DNA of 64,000 nt from Lyophyllum atratum (lineage: Eukaryota; Basidiomycota; Agaricomycetes; Agaricales; Lyophyllaceae), in the NCBI GenBank assembly GCA_014905825.1, contig JACGCN010000006.1:558001-622000 (forward strand), given 5' to 3'. The position numbers and the translations under genes are program-made. Numbering within the stretch: position 1 is the first letter of the stretch; each line of letters starts with the position of its first letter. Shown here piece after piece: positions 55,050-64,000 of this stretch. The notes under the pieces were generated by a model that was given only the letters and a program-made list of their open reading frames with translations, did no database searches and was not told where the DNA came from.

Positions 55050-56827
55050 TCATACTCCTGTCCGTTCATCGAAATTTGTGAGCTCAATGTCATCGTTCAA
55101 GGTCTCCCTGCCATTGTGTGGTCTTCGGGAGCGTTTGACGAAGCGGACAGAAGGCAGGTATGATGTATCGAAATCGCTTCTGCCTCGGTAATGGTTTTCA
55201 CGAACGGAAATGAGTAGCCTATTGGCGAAGATGCTTGAAAGAACGAAGGCAAATGCCGTGCCCAATTCATCGAGGGTAATCTAAAAAGTCGAAACTGTCA
55301 GCGTAGTACAATGCTTCACGCCCGTGGTTACTCACTCGGTTCTTGTACCAGAGGATCAAATTGACCAGGTAGATCCAGAAGATACTGGAGAGACGCCGTT
55401 ACTAGGCACGTTGAGTAACATGGGCAAGGATGAGTGACTTACGTGAAGAAGTATACCACCGAATCTTTACTCAGTTTTTGCATAAGGGAACTGCCCCGTG
55501 CTGCAATACGATGCTGCCAGGCCTTGTAAAGGGCTAACAAGAGCAATATTCCCTCGATGAAGAGGATAGCAGCCCAATAGTACACAACCCAATGAGAACC
55601 ATCCATCGGATCTGCGTCAGCACATATGAAGTTCCGCGGAAACGGTTCGTTGGTACCTAGGATAGAGGTGTAGCGGCTGTTTTGACAGTAACTGAAGGAA
55701 GCTCACCGATGAGCTTGGGATTGGGAAGGCCAAAAACTAAACCCATAGTCAAAGCTTCTCCAAGGGTCAGTACGATCTGGACGCAAGTACGTTAGGTTTG
55801 GTTCATGATAGTTAATGAAAGGATAAATTAACAAAGAGGATGAGGATCTTTCGACTGCTTCCATACATCGCGTAAAGCCGGAGTTCAAGGATGACTAGAT
55901 GAGGTGTCAGAGGTAATCCTTCAGACTGTTATAGGTTGACCAACTATGTGTCGTAATAACCTGCAAACTTGCACCTGTATTTTGCCAATGGAAGAAGGTG
56001 GAACCTGGGATGATAATGTGAACGATGCAACCACACTCCAAACAACGAGAACGTACACCTAACAAGATGAGGTAAATGCCTATTTGAATGTGGCGACAAA
56101 CAGAAATTACAACGTACATCTGATTGAAGTCCACCGCGATATTAATAAACTGTGGAATATATACGGAAGGACTTTACTGTACTCACTTCGAACGAGGGCT
56201 TTGGTTGCATAAAAACTAAGTGGAGATCAGCTTCGACAGGCTAGCAGATGTTCGAGACTGATACTTACTGACGGCATTCGAACTGTACCAATGCGATGAG
56301 AAACTATACCAGGTGATAACCGACGACGTACATGTTAAACCCTAGACTGTAATACCGACTCTAAGTACGAATAAAGTCAGAAAAGGAGGAAAAATTGGCC
56401 TCGAGAATCGTGGTTACCCATAAGAACAAGCATTTTGCAAGGGACCATCTTTGTTTCTACAAGTCATTGAGTTCAGATTACGTCTGATTGACCATCAACT
56501 ACACTTACCCAAAAGAATTCCACCTGTAGAGCGCAATGTATAAGTGTCAAGATTGTGAACACCAGATAACATACCTCAGCACTGAATTGAAGGACTGCGG
56601 TGTAAGTGTTCAGAAGGATGCATCAAACTTGACCGGTCTGACCAATAATGACTTACAGTACTCATAACCGATAAGAGTAGCGCACGCAACTGTGGAACAA
56701 TGGATGTGAGCTGCAAGAGCGGAACAAGAGAGCTAATACACCAACGATAAGCGTTCCGCTCCCACCCAGCTTGGACGAACCCAGCAATATTGGGCTTTAT
56801 TGCCTCCGACATGGTTGAAGAGTCCAA
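55050..56827 (-). CDS. DUF6533 multi-pass membrane protein
   Basis: Minus strand, start at ATG 56827 (or the in-frame ATG 56812), TGA at 55050-55052, with about a dozen small exons. Joining exons 2-5 gives ...FACATLIGYEY, FLQFSAEVEFFW and RWSLAKCLFLW, the DUF6533 signature (YEY.LTFS.EV..FW). Downstream are several hydrophobic exons and a C-terminal tail, RENHYRGRSDFDTSYLP, that is cytosolic by composition. The family is expanded in Agaricomycetes, has about seven helices and is suspected to be receptor-like, but no ligand or function is established. Exon count is approximate. Confidence 0.75.
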
Positions 56828-58313
56828 GGTGGACGGTCAGTCGATATATAGTGCTGCCAACTCGCCCGTACAAGCGGGTCAAGAAGCATACGTCGTGGAA
56901 GGATGACGGTATAAGGCAGGGGGTATTAAATCCGTCCACATGACTGTCTGCATCACTGTGTCAGGATAGAGCATTGATTATACTTAGTAAACGCCTTGCC
57001 TTAGCGAAAGCTTCCGAACAAGGGTATTATTAGCACCTTCAGCAGGAAATTTCTTCCAAGAAGCATTGCGATGATCACCCATCGGAGCCTTGGAGCCTGA
57101 AGGTCCTGGTTTGAACTTCGAACCCACTCGACATCGTGCCAAGGTGTCAACCCCATAACCGGCCAGAAAAATTGAAGCATCATGATGTTCGTCGTTCAGG
57201 TCGACGAGTCTGGAAAGACTTACCGCCGGTCGCCGTTAGTAGATCTCCGGATGAAATATCCATGCTGCGGTGGCAAATTGAGGACTCTGGGTCCAGCCCA
57301 CACCGAGACTTTGGATTCATTGGTAAAGTCTCCCTGCAACATACTCGTATGGCATCAATTGAGAATTGTATCAACAGGTATAAATACCGCCGCCCCAACA
57401 ACACGGACTACGCTTGTGGCTAGTCTACTACTACTACTACTTCTTAGTAAATCAAGATGAACCTGGATATGTTTCCGCAGCACCCTTGATCATGATGGAA
57501 GGATAAGAATCTTCAACACTTCCGAGGTTGTTTCTGTCCTCGGAGTCTCTGAGGCCAGGAGGTCACCGTTGCACCCAGTCAGGATCATAGGAGGTCACTG
57601 TTGCACCCAGTCAGGATTATTTCTTGGCTTACCTGGCACTCACATGCATGGAATGATACAACGATCACAAAACTAACAACATACTGATATTTATGAAACG
57701 CTTTTGCTCGCCTTTGCCTCCATCGTCGTTGTGTAGGTCAAATGCAGGTCCGCCATTCCTAAGGCCTGATCATGGAGCAGATCTGAATTCGCAATTACCG
57801 GAAGGAAGTGAATTCACATGCTCAGATGTGAAACGAGCGTCTGAGTAGAACCTATCGGAGTCTATTGGCTTCTCAACATCGCTTGCAAGGGCGCCCACGA
57901 AACCGCCTAGGCGACAAGCCGCCGCGACATGGTCCCCTTAAGTCAAGCGAATGATGATATTGTTCCCAGGTCGACAAACGCCACCCAGGAGAGAGGTGTA
58001 ATATATAGCGTGGCTAGCTCTGGGCTAGCCCCGTAGAAGGTTGCCTCCGACACTTTCGAAGACTTCAACTTATTTGCAGAACCTTCTGCCCAATATTCGT
58101 TTCAGGGATCAACGATTGGAGCATGTTGTTTTCATCCGTCAATCTTCGCATGAACGAATTCGGCGTGGATGTCCTTGGTCCTGATTTAGCATCATCAGGA
58201 GCCTGGAGAGCACGCGGTTGTACTATCTATTTTGTACAGAGCAGAGCCGAAGGAAGTCCTTTCTTTCGCTGGCTGGTTCTCACCATATGTCGCTGATTCG
58301 ACATTGGCTTCAC
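56828..58313. other. Intergenic region between DUF6533 and glutamine synthetase-type genes
   Basis: About 1.5 kb. Open frames near 57136-57460 on both strands overlap and look random. A TAC trinucleotide run lies near 57426-57440, and a 32-bp tandem repeat at 57557-57620. Confidence 0.4.
57557..57620. repeat. Two tandem copies of a 32-bp unit
   Basis: AGGAGGTCAC(C/T)GTTGCACCC...CAGGAT(C/T)AT occurs twice back to back, with two mismatches. Confidence 0.9.
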
Positions 58314-59966
58314 TCAATAAAATTCTACAAGACGTGTCAACGACGCCACTTCATTGTCGCCATCGAGGTTCAGTGCATCGGCGAGGGTCTAGATAGATAA
58401 CAATAGCGCGATCAGCTCCAGACTTAAGGAACGGCGATGCGAGGAGGACGAACCTGATTGACGGCCAGATACTTTCCCGTCAACTCGGCTCCAAGAATGG
58501 AGTCCCTGAGGAGCTTGTTGTCGTTCAGGTTGCGGCGTGCCTCCTCCCATGTCAAGGACATTCTCTGAGTGATGCCGAGCGCCTGGCGCTGTTCCTCCGT
58601 CAACTGTGCAGCAGTCTGCGGGCCGGGGCAATCCTTGACTGTGAGCTCTAGATTATCCCTGATACCTGCGAACCCAACACCCAAGATACTTGCGAGGGCG
58701 AGGTACGGGTTCGCTGTTCCGTCGACGAAACGGATCTCGAAGTTCCTCGAAGAGGGCGAAGTGGCGTTGGAGAGTCGTATTGGTGCCTCGCGGTTTTCCG
58801 TGCCCCAGTTAACATAGGTGCCACCGGACCAGACGCCATCAACCATCCTCTTGTAAGACGCCGGAATGGGTAAGGTGAGTGCGGTCAGAGCAGGAAGATT
58901 AGCGAGCACGGAGGCAAGGAAGGAAGACTCGACAGGCGACAACTTCTCCGGGACTTTCTGGTTGTTCTTCGAATGCACTGATATGTGTGTATGTGCCGAG
59001 CTGCCGGCGGAATCCATGTAGATCCTTGGAGCAAAGGTCGCGCGGAGGCCATATTTGGCAGCGGTGTTGGTGATAATTTCCCGAGTGTGAATCAAGGCAT
59101 CGGCGGCCTCGAGAGGGGGAAGGGGTCCTGTGACTATTTCATACTATTAGAAAGAGATTAAAATCCTAAGCGGTGGTCATTTCTCGCGGGGAACCACACC
59201 TGTCCTGGAGCCGCTTCCGGATGATACATCTGGAGCTCGATTCCTGACGCCTGGATCCCGTCCGCGATCTCCCTGAGGGTCGTAGCGACAACGGAGCCTG
59301 AAGGTAACCCGTTGGTGGCAGTCCAGCTATGGTGGCTCGCCGCTTCGACGGGCTTCGTCGACTTAAGAAGGATGAATTCAGACTCGAACCCGACGAGAAA
59401 GTCGATGCCTGCCCGGGAAGATTCACTGCAAGAAAGGTCAGTTAAGCCAAGGCTGAATTACAGACAGAAAGTGTCTGACTTCAGGACGCGTCGCAAAGTG
59501 GCGCGAGGGCATAAGGGGACATCCACAGTAAGTTTGTTGTCTGCCCCGGGGTAAGGTGTTTTCTCTTCAAACCAGCCCATAACGCTGGCTTCACCCACTG
59601 AGTATGGGCAGATCCTGATCGTTGAGAGGTCTGGCACGTAGAGGTACTCTCCAGCAGGCGCGAAGCCAGGAGCGGTCATCAGGTAGACGAGTCCTAATGC
59701 CACTTTAGCGACGCCGACCCCAGGCCTCGAAGACTTCAGGAGTTTCAAGAAATATGACAGAGGAATAACGCGGCATCTGACGTTGTTCACGAGGTCCACC
59801 CATTGCAAACGGATGTACGCTACATGACAGATGGGACAACGGGGTTAAGTAGAAATATTATCCACGTACAGATGTTCAGAGACGGGTCTGTGAGTTTCGC
59901 GAGCGGGATCGTCTCAGCGCGCGTGGAGGGCGAGTATTCAACACCGTGGTCAAAAGTGGAGGTCAT
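58314..59966 (-). CDS. Glutamine synthetase-type enzyme (GS/FluG catalytic family)
   Basis: ATG 59966, TGA at 58314-58316, five introns; a last small exon TLADALNLDG...VEFY follows a GTTCGT donor after YLAVNQ. The N-terminal beta-grasp part has YIRLQWVDLVNNVRCRVIPL. The catalytic domain has GFESEFILL, MYHPEAAPGQYEI, SSAHTHIS, WGTENREAPIRL and NFEIRFVDGTANPYLALASI, which hold the metal, glutamate and ATP-binding positions of GS. Length (about 480) is that of the standalone fungal GS/guanido-kinase-like proteins rather than eukaryotic GSII (about 360). It may make gamma-glutamyl amides; the substrate need not be ammonia. Confidence 0.88.
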
Positions 59967-61087
59967 CGTCTGGGATTGCGTTGATTTCAATAACGAGGAC
60001 GACAGATATAAAGCTCAAGACCCAGAACCCCGATCGGAGGCGCTACTTCGATTAGGTAGTTATCGGGTATCGACATGAGAAGCTAACCGAACGCGCGTAA
60101 AGCGGCGTCATCCTCGACGAAAGTGTCAAGATCGATTCCGATAACAAGTTAGCTTCGAATCCTGATATAGGTTTATCAGATGCAGGTTCACCCCCATCCG
60201 TCATGCATCATGGGTGAGCGCTTGAGCAGTGACTTGCATCGGGATCAGTGTGGAGATTTAGAATGCCATGTTGATGCCATGTGAGCTGCAATGGGGCCAC
60301 GACGAGTCTTCGTCCTCAATAAGGGTTGGTGACCGTGGATGAATTTCATTCGTCCTAAGTGATAGCCTCCTAGCACTGACTAGTGAGCGAAAGATCAATG
60401 AAATACAGACGTGAAATATATTGTTGGACGCATCACGCCGCCTTTATTATACCCCCTAACAAGCAGCGTCGAAATCGGTCGAAATGAATCCTGAATGTAT
60501 GAAGAACGGCTCGCCCCGTGGGCCGCCGCTTGACAGCCGAATAAAGCAACACGGTCCCAGATGATAACGATCAACAAACACTCACGAGCAGAAAAACTGA
60601 TTGAAGGTTGTAACGCTCTATAGGCTATCAGAGCAATACATGGGTTGCGCGCAAAGCAGTACGGGTGGAATGAACGTTGCTTTCAACTTCAAGGCCGCCC
60701 GCGTCATCGCCATGTCCTTAGGACGCAACATAGCAAAACAAAGCGAATTTGTGATTGATCTCGACTCGCCGCTTCGGCTCAATTAACTTTTTTGCGATTC
60801 TTTGAAACCGCTCGTGCCACGGCAACCCTGATGCCCCGTAGCATCCAGTCTTTGTACACATGGTGCTAGCTTCTCTGATGGGGCTCATATTCCCGAGTCA
60901 GGAATACCGCAGGATTTTGCTGCCGGAGTTTAGTAGGTCATGTCACGATACTTACAACACATTGCTCGCGTCGTGAGCAGAACTACTTGACTTGCGACCA
61001 ACATAACCTTCCAGATACTTGGCTGCTTTATTCAGATACTTGGCTGCTTTATTGGCCTTCCCCTTCAAAACTTACTGGCTCAAGTTA
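59967..61087. other. Divergent promoter region of GS-type and G-alpha genes
   Basis: About 1.1 kb without a supported gene. Open frames at 59803-60078 and 60601-60786 (+) look random. The only notable structure is the 21-bp tandem duplication next to the G-alpha start. Confidence 0.4.
61012..61053. repeat. Perfect tandem duplication of a 21-bp unit
   Basis: CAGATACTTGGCTGCTTTATT occurs twice in direct succession, 35 bp upstream of the G-alpha ATG. It is recent, since there is no mismatch. Confidence 0.95.
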
Positions 61088-63283
61088 ATGTCCGCTGCAA
61101 CCGAACCTCTATCGACAGTGACCAGTATGGGCTGGCCAGCAGGGCCTAGCTTAGAATATTACGACGCAGACGCTGAACGAGTCAGCAACCTCATAGACGA
61201 AGGACTGAAGGTATGGCCTCTTAAATTTGACTGGATGATGATCCCAATTGTCCCTAGCAAGAATCCTCGCGAAGGAAGGAGGCGCGGAAGCGGGAAGTTA
61301 GAGGTACCCACATTCAGACATCGATAATTAGGAAATGCTAACGTTGGCGTTCCTAGTACTCTTACTAGGCCAAGCCGACTCGGGTGAGATTCTCATTTCA
61401 TGGACTGCGACCTGACCATAAAGTATGCGTGTGGATCACTGATATAGAGTAATAGGGAAATCTACTTTGCACAAACAGTTCCAACTGTATTACGCGTCGC
61501 AAGCGCTCGAACGCGAACGACCATCATGGCGAGCAGTCGTCTACCTTAACATTATCAGGGCTGCTCGGAAGATCGTCGAGGGACTCGAATATGAGGTCGC
61601 CCAGTCGATAGACAGCCCTCCAGACTCAGATTTTCCCATCACGAAAGGTATCAGAGACGAAATAACGCAAATGGCTGCCGTACTACGACCCCTCATCGAT
61701 ACCGAGTCTGCCCTTGCTTCAGAACTAAATGGAGGTCTTTCTGGGCGTGCTTCAGCATATGCGAGGTCAGGTTGGCAGGCGCTGATCAACCCGCGGCGGT
61801 CTAGCAGCGAGACTCTCACGGATTTGACACCTGGGGCTTTGCATGTTGCGGATGTCCTCATTTCGACGGGGAAAGCTGTGGAGACGCTATGGCGCTATCC
61901 TCTTGTAGCCAGCCTGCTTGCGCGACGAAAACTGAAGGTTGAGGAATCGGCCCCATAGTAAGTGAATTGTTTATCATTATCTGGTCAGCTATATGACTCC
62001 CATTCCAGTTTCTTGGGCAGCGTGAATCGCGTATGTCAACCTGATTACATACCTACTACTGGTATAAGTTCTTTCATATCCACGTCCAATATAACTTGAC
62101 ACAATATTTCAGAGGACATCTTGCATGTCCGTATGAAGACTCTTGGAGTCGTTGAGTATTCTCTCTCTGTTCCGCAGCCAGGCGGGGCCTATGCCTGGCG
62201 AATGTATGATGTCGGGGGAGCAGTACGAGCCTTATCTTCCCAAAGCTGAATCCAAGACTGATTTTTTGTTTTCTAGCGCAATCAGGTTTGTACCTCTTGA
62301 TCGCGGATTATTTCAAGTGCTACATCACTTTCTTAGCGGCATGCTTGGATACCTTTCTTCGATGACGGTGAGCTTCAACTTGTATTCGCAAGGGTCCCGA
62401 TCCTTACACCGTGAATTCCAGCGACGGCCATTCTATTCTTAGGTTTGTCACGCCATCTGTACCCTAAAGCCAACTAAATATGAAACCCATAATCAGCACC
62501 AATCAGCGCTTTTGATCAGGTAAAAAGGTCCCTTGTAATCGTCGAGAAGCGCACTCACCTTGACACCAGCAACTGGAAGAGGACCCCAAAGTTAACCGAC
62601 TCGAGGACTCCTTGCAACTCTTTGGCGCGATCTGCTCCAGTAAACTTCTAGAAAAAGCCACCTTGATCCTCTTCCTTAACAAGGTGTGAACTGACCGCAT
62701 CTTCACTTCTTGTGCTTCCTTATCAGTGATCACATCTATCAGGTCGACTTGCTCAAGCAGAAGCTCCAAAACGGAAGGAAGGTCCGCAGATAGTACGTCC
62801 CGGAATCCACGCCACCCCCTTGATCTGCGCACATGTCTCGACTTACCCATCACTCAATCATTCTATGTTAGCATTCCAAGCTTTGGGAGCCGACCGAACA
62901 CGTATGAGGAAGCGTCAGAGTATTTCCGGGCGCACTTCTCCCAGGTGCATCGCAAAAAGGACAAGACGCATCGAGCGTTATTTGTGGTGCGTATTCAAAT
63001 CCTGGTGACTGGGGCCAGCCCAAGACTAGATGGCGTGCTTACGGCGTCTTTATTCCTAATATAGCACTTCACTTCAATGCTGGTGAGCATGCCTGTTTGC
63101 TATGTAAAACGTTCTACTAGTCTCTAACGTCTGAGATGGCAGGACACAAAACAAACCCACCTCGTCGTTGCCGATGGTAAGTCGGAATCGCTGTCAACTA
63201 TCCAAGTATTAAGCTGAGATTATCTGGCTTTAGTTGGCAACGCAATTGTTCGAAAGCATATCGAGGAGTTAGGTCTAGCTTAA
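61088..63283 (+). CDS. Divergent heterotrimeric G-protein alpha subunit
   Basis: ATG 61088, TAA 63281-63283, about fourteen short introns. Joined exons give KREVRVLLLGQADSGKST (P-loop), a helical domain (SWRAVVYLNIIRAARKIVEG) and switch I VRMKTLGVVEY. Switch II is MYDVGGARNQRHAW, with Ala where Gln normally catalyses hydrolysis. Then come FDDATAILFLAPISAFDQ, LILFLNKVDLL (NKxD), HFTSMLDTKQT (in place of TCATDT) and the receptor-facing end HIEELGLA. The start MSAATEP lacks the Gly2 needed for myristoylation. Expanded Agaricomycete G-alpha-like proteins often vary this way. It is probably a slow- or non-hydrolysing signalling variant. Confidence 0.85.
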
Positions 63284-63623
63284 ATTTCTACACTCATTGT
63301 TACATCAAGTGTATCTACGATCTTTATTGTGTCATTATGAAACTAGTGTAGGTTATATATTTATGTCTTATAAGACGTGACTGACGATGTAGAGTACTTC
63401 CCCGTTGTGCGAGGTGTGCACCCCGAACTAGAAGAGAGGAGAACATGACTCGAGGCTGCTACGAGCCCACATCGTCGATGACTGGACCCAGGCTCACTAC
63501 ACGGTGACATAAAGAGCGAACAGCCACACGCTACCAACTGGACATGAGAGGGTATGAACGTTTCAAGCATATAGTGCATTGTCTAAAAATTTACATGAAG
63601 ATCATCGAGAGTCCGTTACCCAA
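63284..63623. other. Region between convergent G-alpha and NKAP-like genes
   Basis: 3' flanks only; no feature recognised. Confidence 0.4.
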
Positions 63624-64000
63624 TCACTGTGGCTTGGGTTCAGGAACTCCCTTCAACCGTTCGCTCACCAGCTCGTTGAACTCCTCCCTCAAGATAGTCT
63701 CCCTCCGCTCCCTCTCCTCCTTTTGCAGTTTGAGGATACCCCGCTTCTCCTCCGCACTGATGACCTGGTTCTCCTTTCTCATACGGACAGCGTTCATCCT
63801 GCGATGGCGACTTCCGCTCATAACGTACCCAACATCCTCATACTTTGCGATCTCATCCGACGTCAAGCCAATCTCACCACGACGAGGAATACGCGATTCT
63901 GTTCCGTCCTGGAGGAAAGCCGCCATGGCACTTCCTTCACCACGGAGTAGTGCGCCTCCATACGAGCGTTCGTCGACACGGCGAGCGTTGACCTTCATAA
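63624..64000 (-). CDS. NKAP: NKAP/SynMuv C-terminal domain protein (5' part outside window)
   Basis: Minus strand, stop at 63624; the frame continues past the right edge. It contains [60 protein letters not shown] and [20 protein letters not shown]. These cover essentially the whole conserved NKAP C-terminal domain, in the right order. NKAP proteins are nuclear, bind RNA and splicing factors, and repress Notch-type transcription in animals; the fungal member is probably a spliceosome-associated factor. The methionine at 63998 is likely internal, because the usual basic N-terminal region is missing. Confidence 0.9.
   Translation of the reverse strand, partial: MKVNARRVDERSYGGALLRGEGSAMAAFLQDGTESRIPRRGEIGLTSDEIAKYEDVGYVMSGSRHRRMNAVRMRKENQVISAEEKRGILKLQKEERERRETILREEFNELVSERLKGVPEPKPQ

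Noticed and set aside
57136..57460. Overlapping plus and minus frames near the TAC repeat
   Set aside because: Neither has a recognisable domain and the Leu run comes from the trinucleotide repeat.
1..64000. CRISPR array, prophage or bacterial operon structure
   Set aside because: No spaced direct-repeat array; intron-rich genes on both strands show that this is fungal nuclear DNA.

Overview
The window is nuclear DNA from a filamentous basidiomycete, most likely an Agaricomycete. Almost every gene is cut by 50-60 nt GT-AG introns. Several families are typical of mushroom-forming fungi: DUF6533 membrane proteins, a divergent G-alpha, a DUF6593-like protein, a GH63/MGH1-like hydrolase, and a WSC domain beside a Ser/Pro-rich single-pass membrane protein. 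Genes lie on both strands without operons. Two tRNA genes, both intron-bearing, are present. I rebuilt exon structures by hand from reading frames and splice signals, so gene identities are firmer than individual junctions.

Layout. 1-9 kb: 3' part of a GH63-like hydrolase, an RWD-PARP protein followed by a decayed duplicate of its own promoter and first codons, and an MFS drug/polyamine-type transporter. 9-14.4 kb: an accessory stretch with two small secreted proteins, a kinase-like gene bounded by 100-bp direct repeats, tRNA-Asn, a 354-bp MITE with a 3-bp target duplication, and a Ctr copper transporter. 14.9-21.3 kb: proteasome subunit alpha-4, gluconokinase, a DUF6593-like protein and the H2A.Z chaperone Chz1. 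21.3-24.9 kb is gene-poor. 24.9-29.4 kb: two more secreted proteins of the same family flank a HAC1/XBP1-like bZIP gene and tRNA-Asp. 30.2-37.1 kb: two divergent pairs, mitochondrial ribosomal protein mL41 with RNase P subunit Rpr2, and Yippee with Vps53. 37.2-43.8 kb: a lone WSC domain, a large single-pass membrane protein, and a protein resembling the C-terminal part of Mg-chelatase-like AAA proteins. 44-51 kb: a Zn2Cys6 regulator, a tandemly duplicated two-exon orphan gene, and a ZCCHC9-type zinc-knuckle protein. 51.6-64 kb: an amino-acid/GABA-type permease, a DUF6533 protein, a glutamine synthetase-type enzyme, a divergent G-alpha, and the C-terminus of an NKAP/SynMuv protein.

The most interesting signals are four. 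(1) A HAC1-like bZIP gene switches reading frame after the zipper, next to an Ire1-type CTGCAGC motif, and has repeated GCCACGT boxes in its promoter; this is the layout expected of an unconventionally spliced unfolded-protein-response factor. (2) Four genes scattered over 20 kb share a signal peptide but have unrelated mature parts, one acidic and one built of about 33-residue repeats. (3) A kinase-like gene sits exactly between 100-bp direct repeats. (4) A tandem orphan-gene pair keeps the same 61-nt intron but has diverged at its C-termini.
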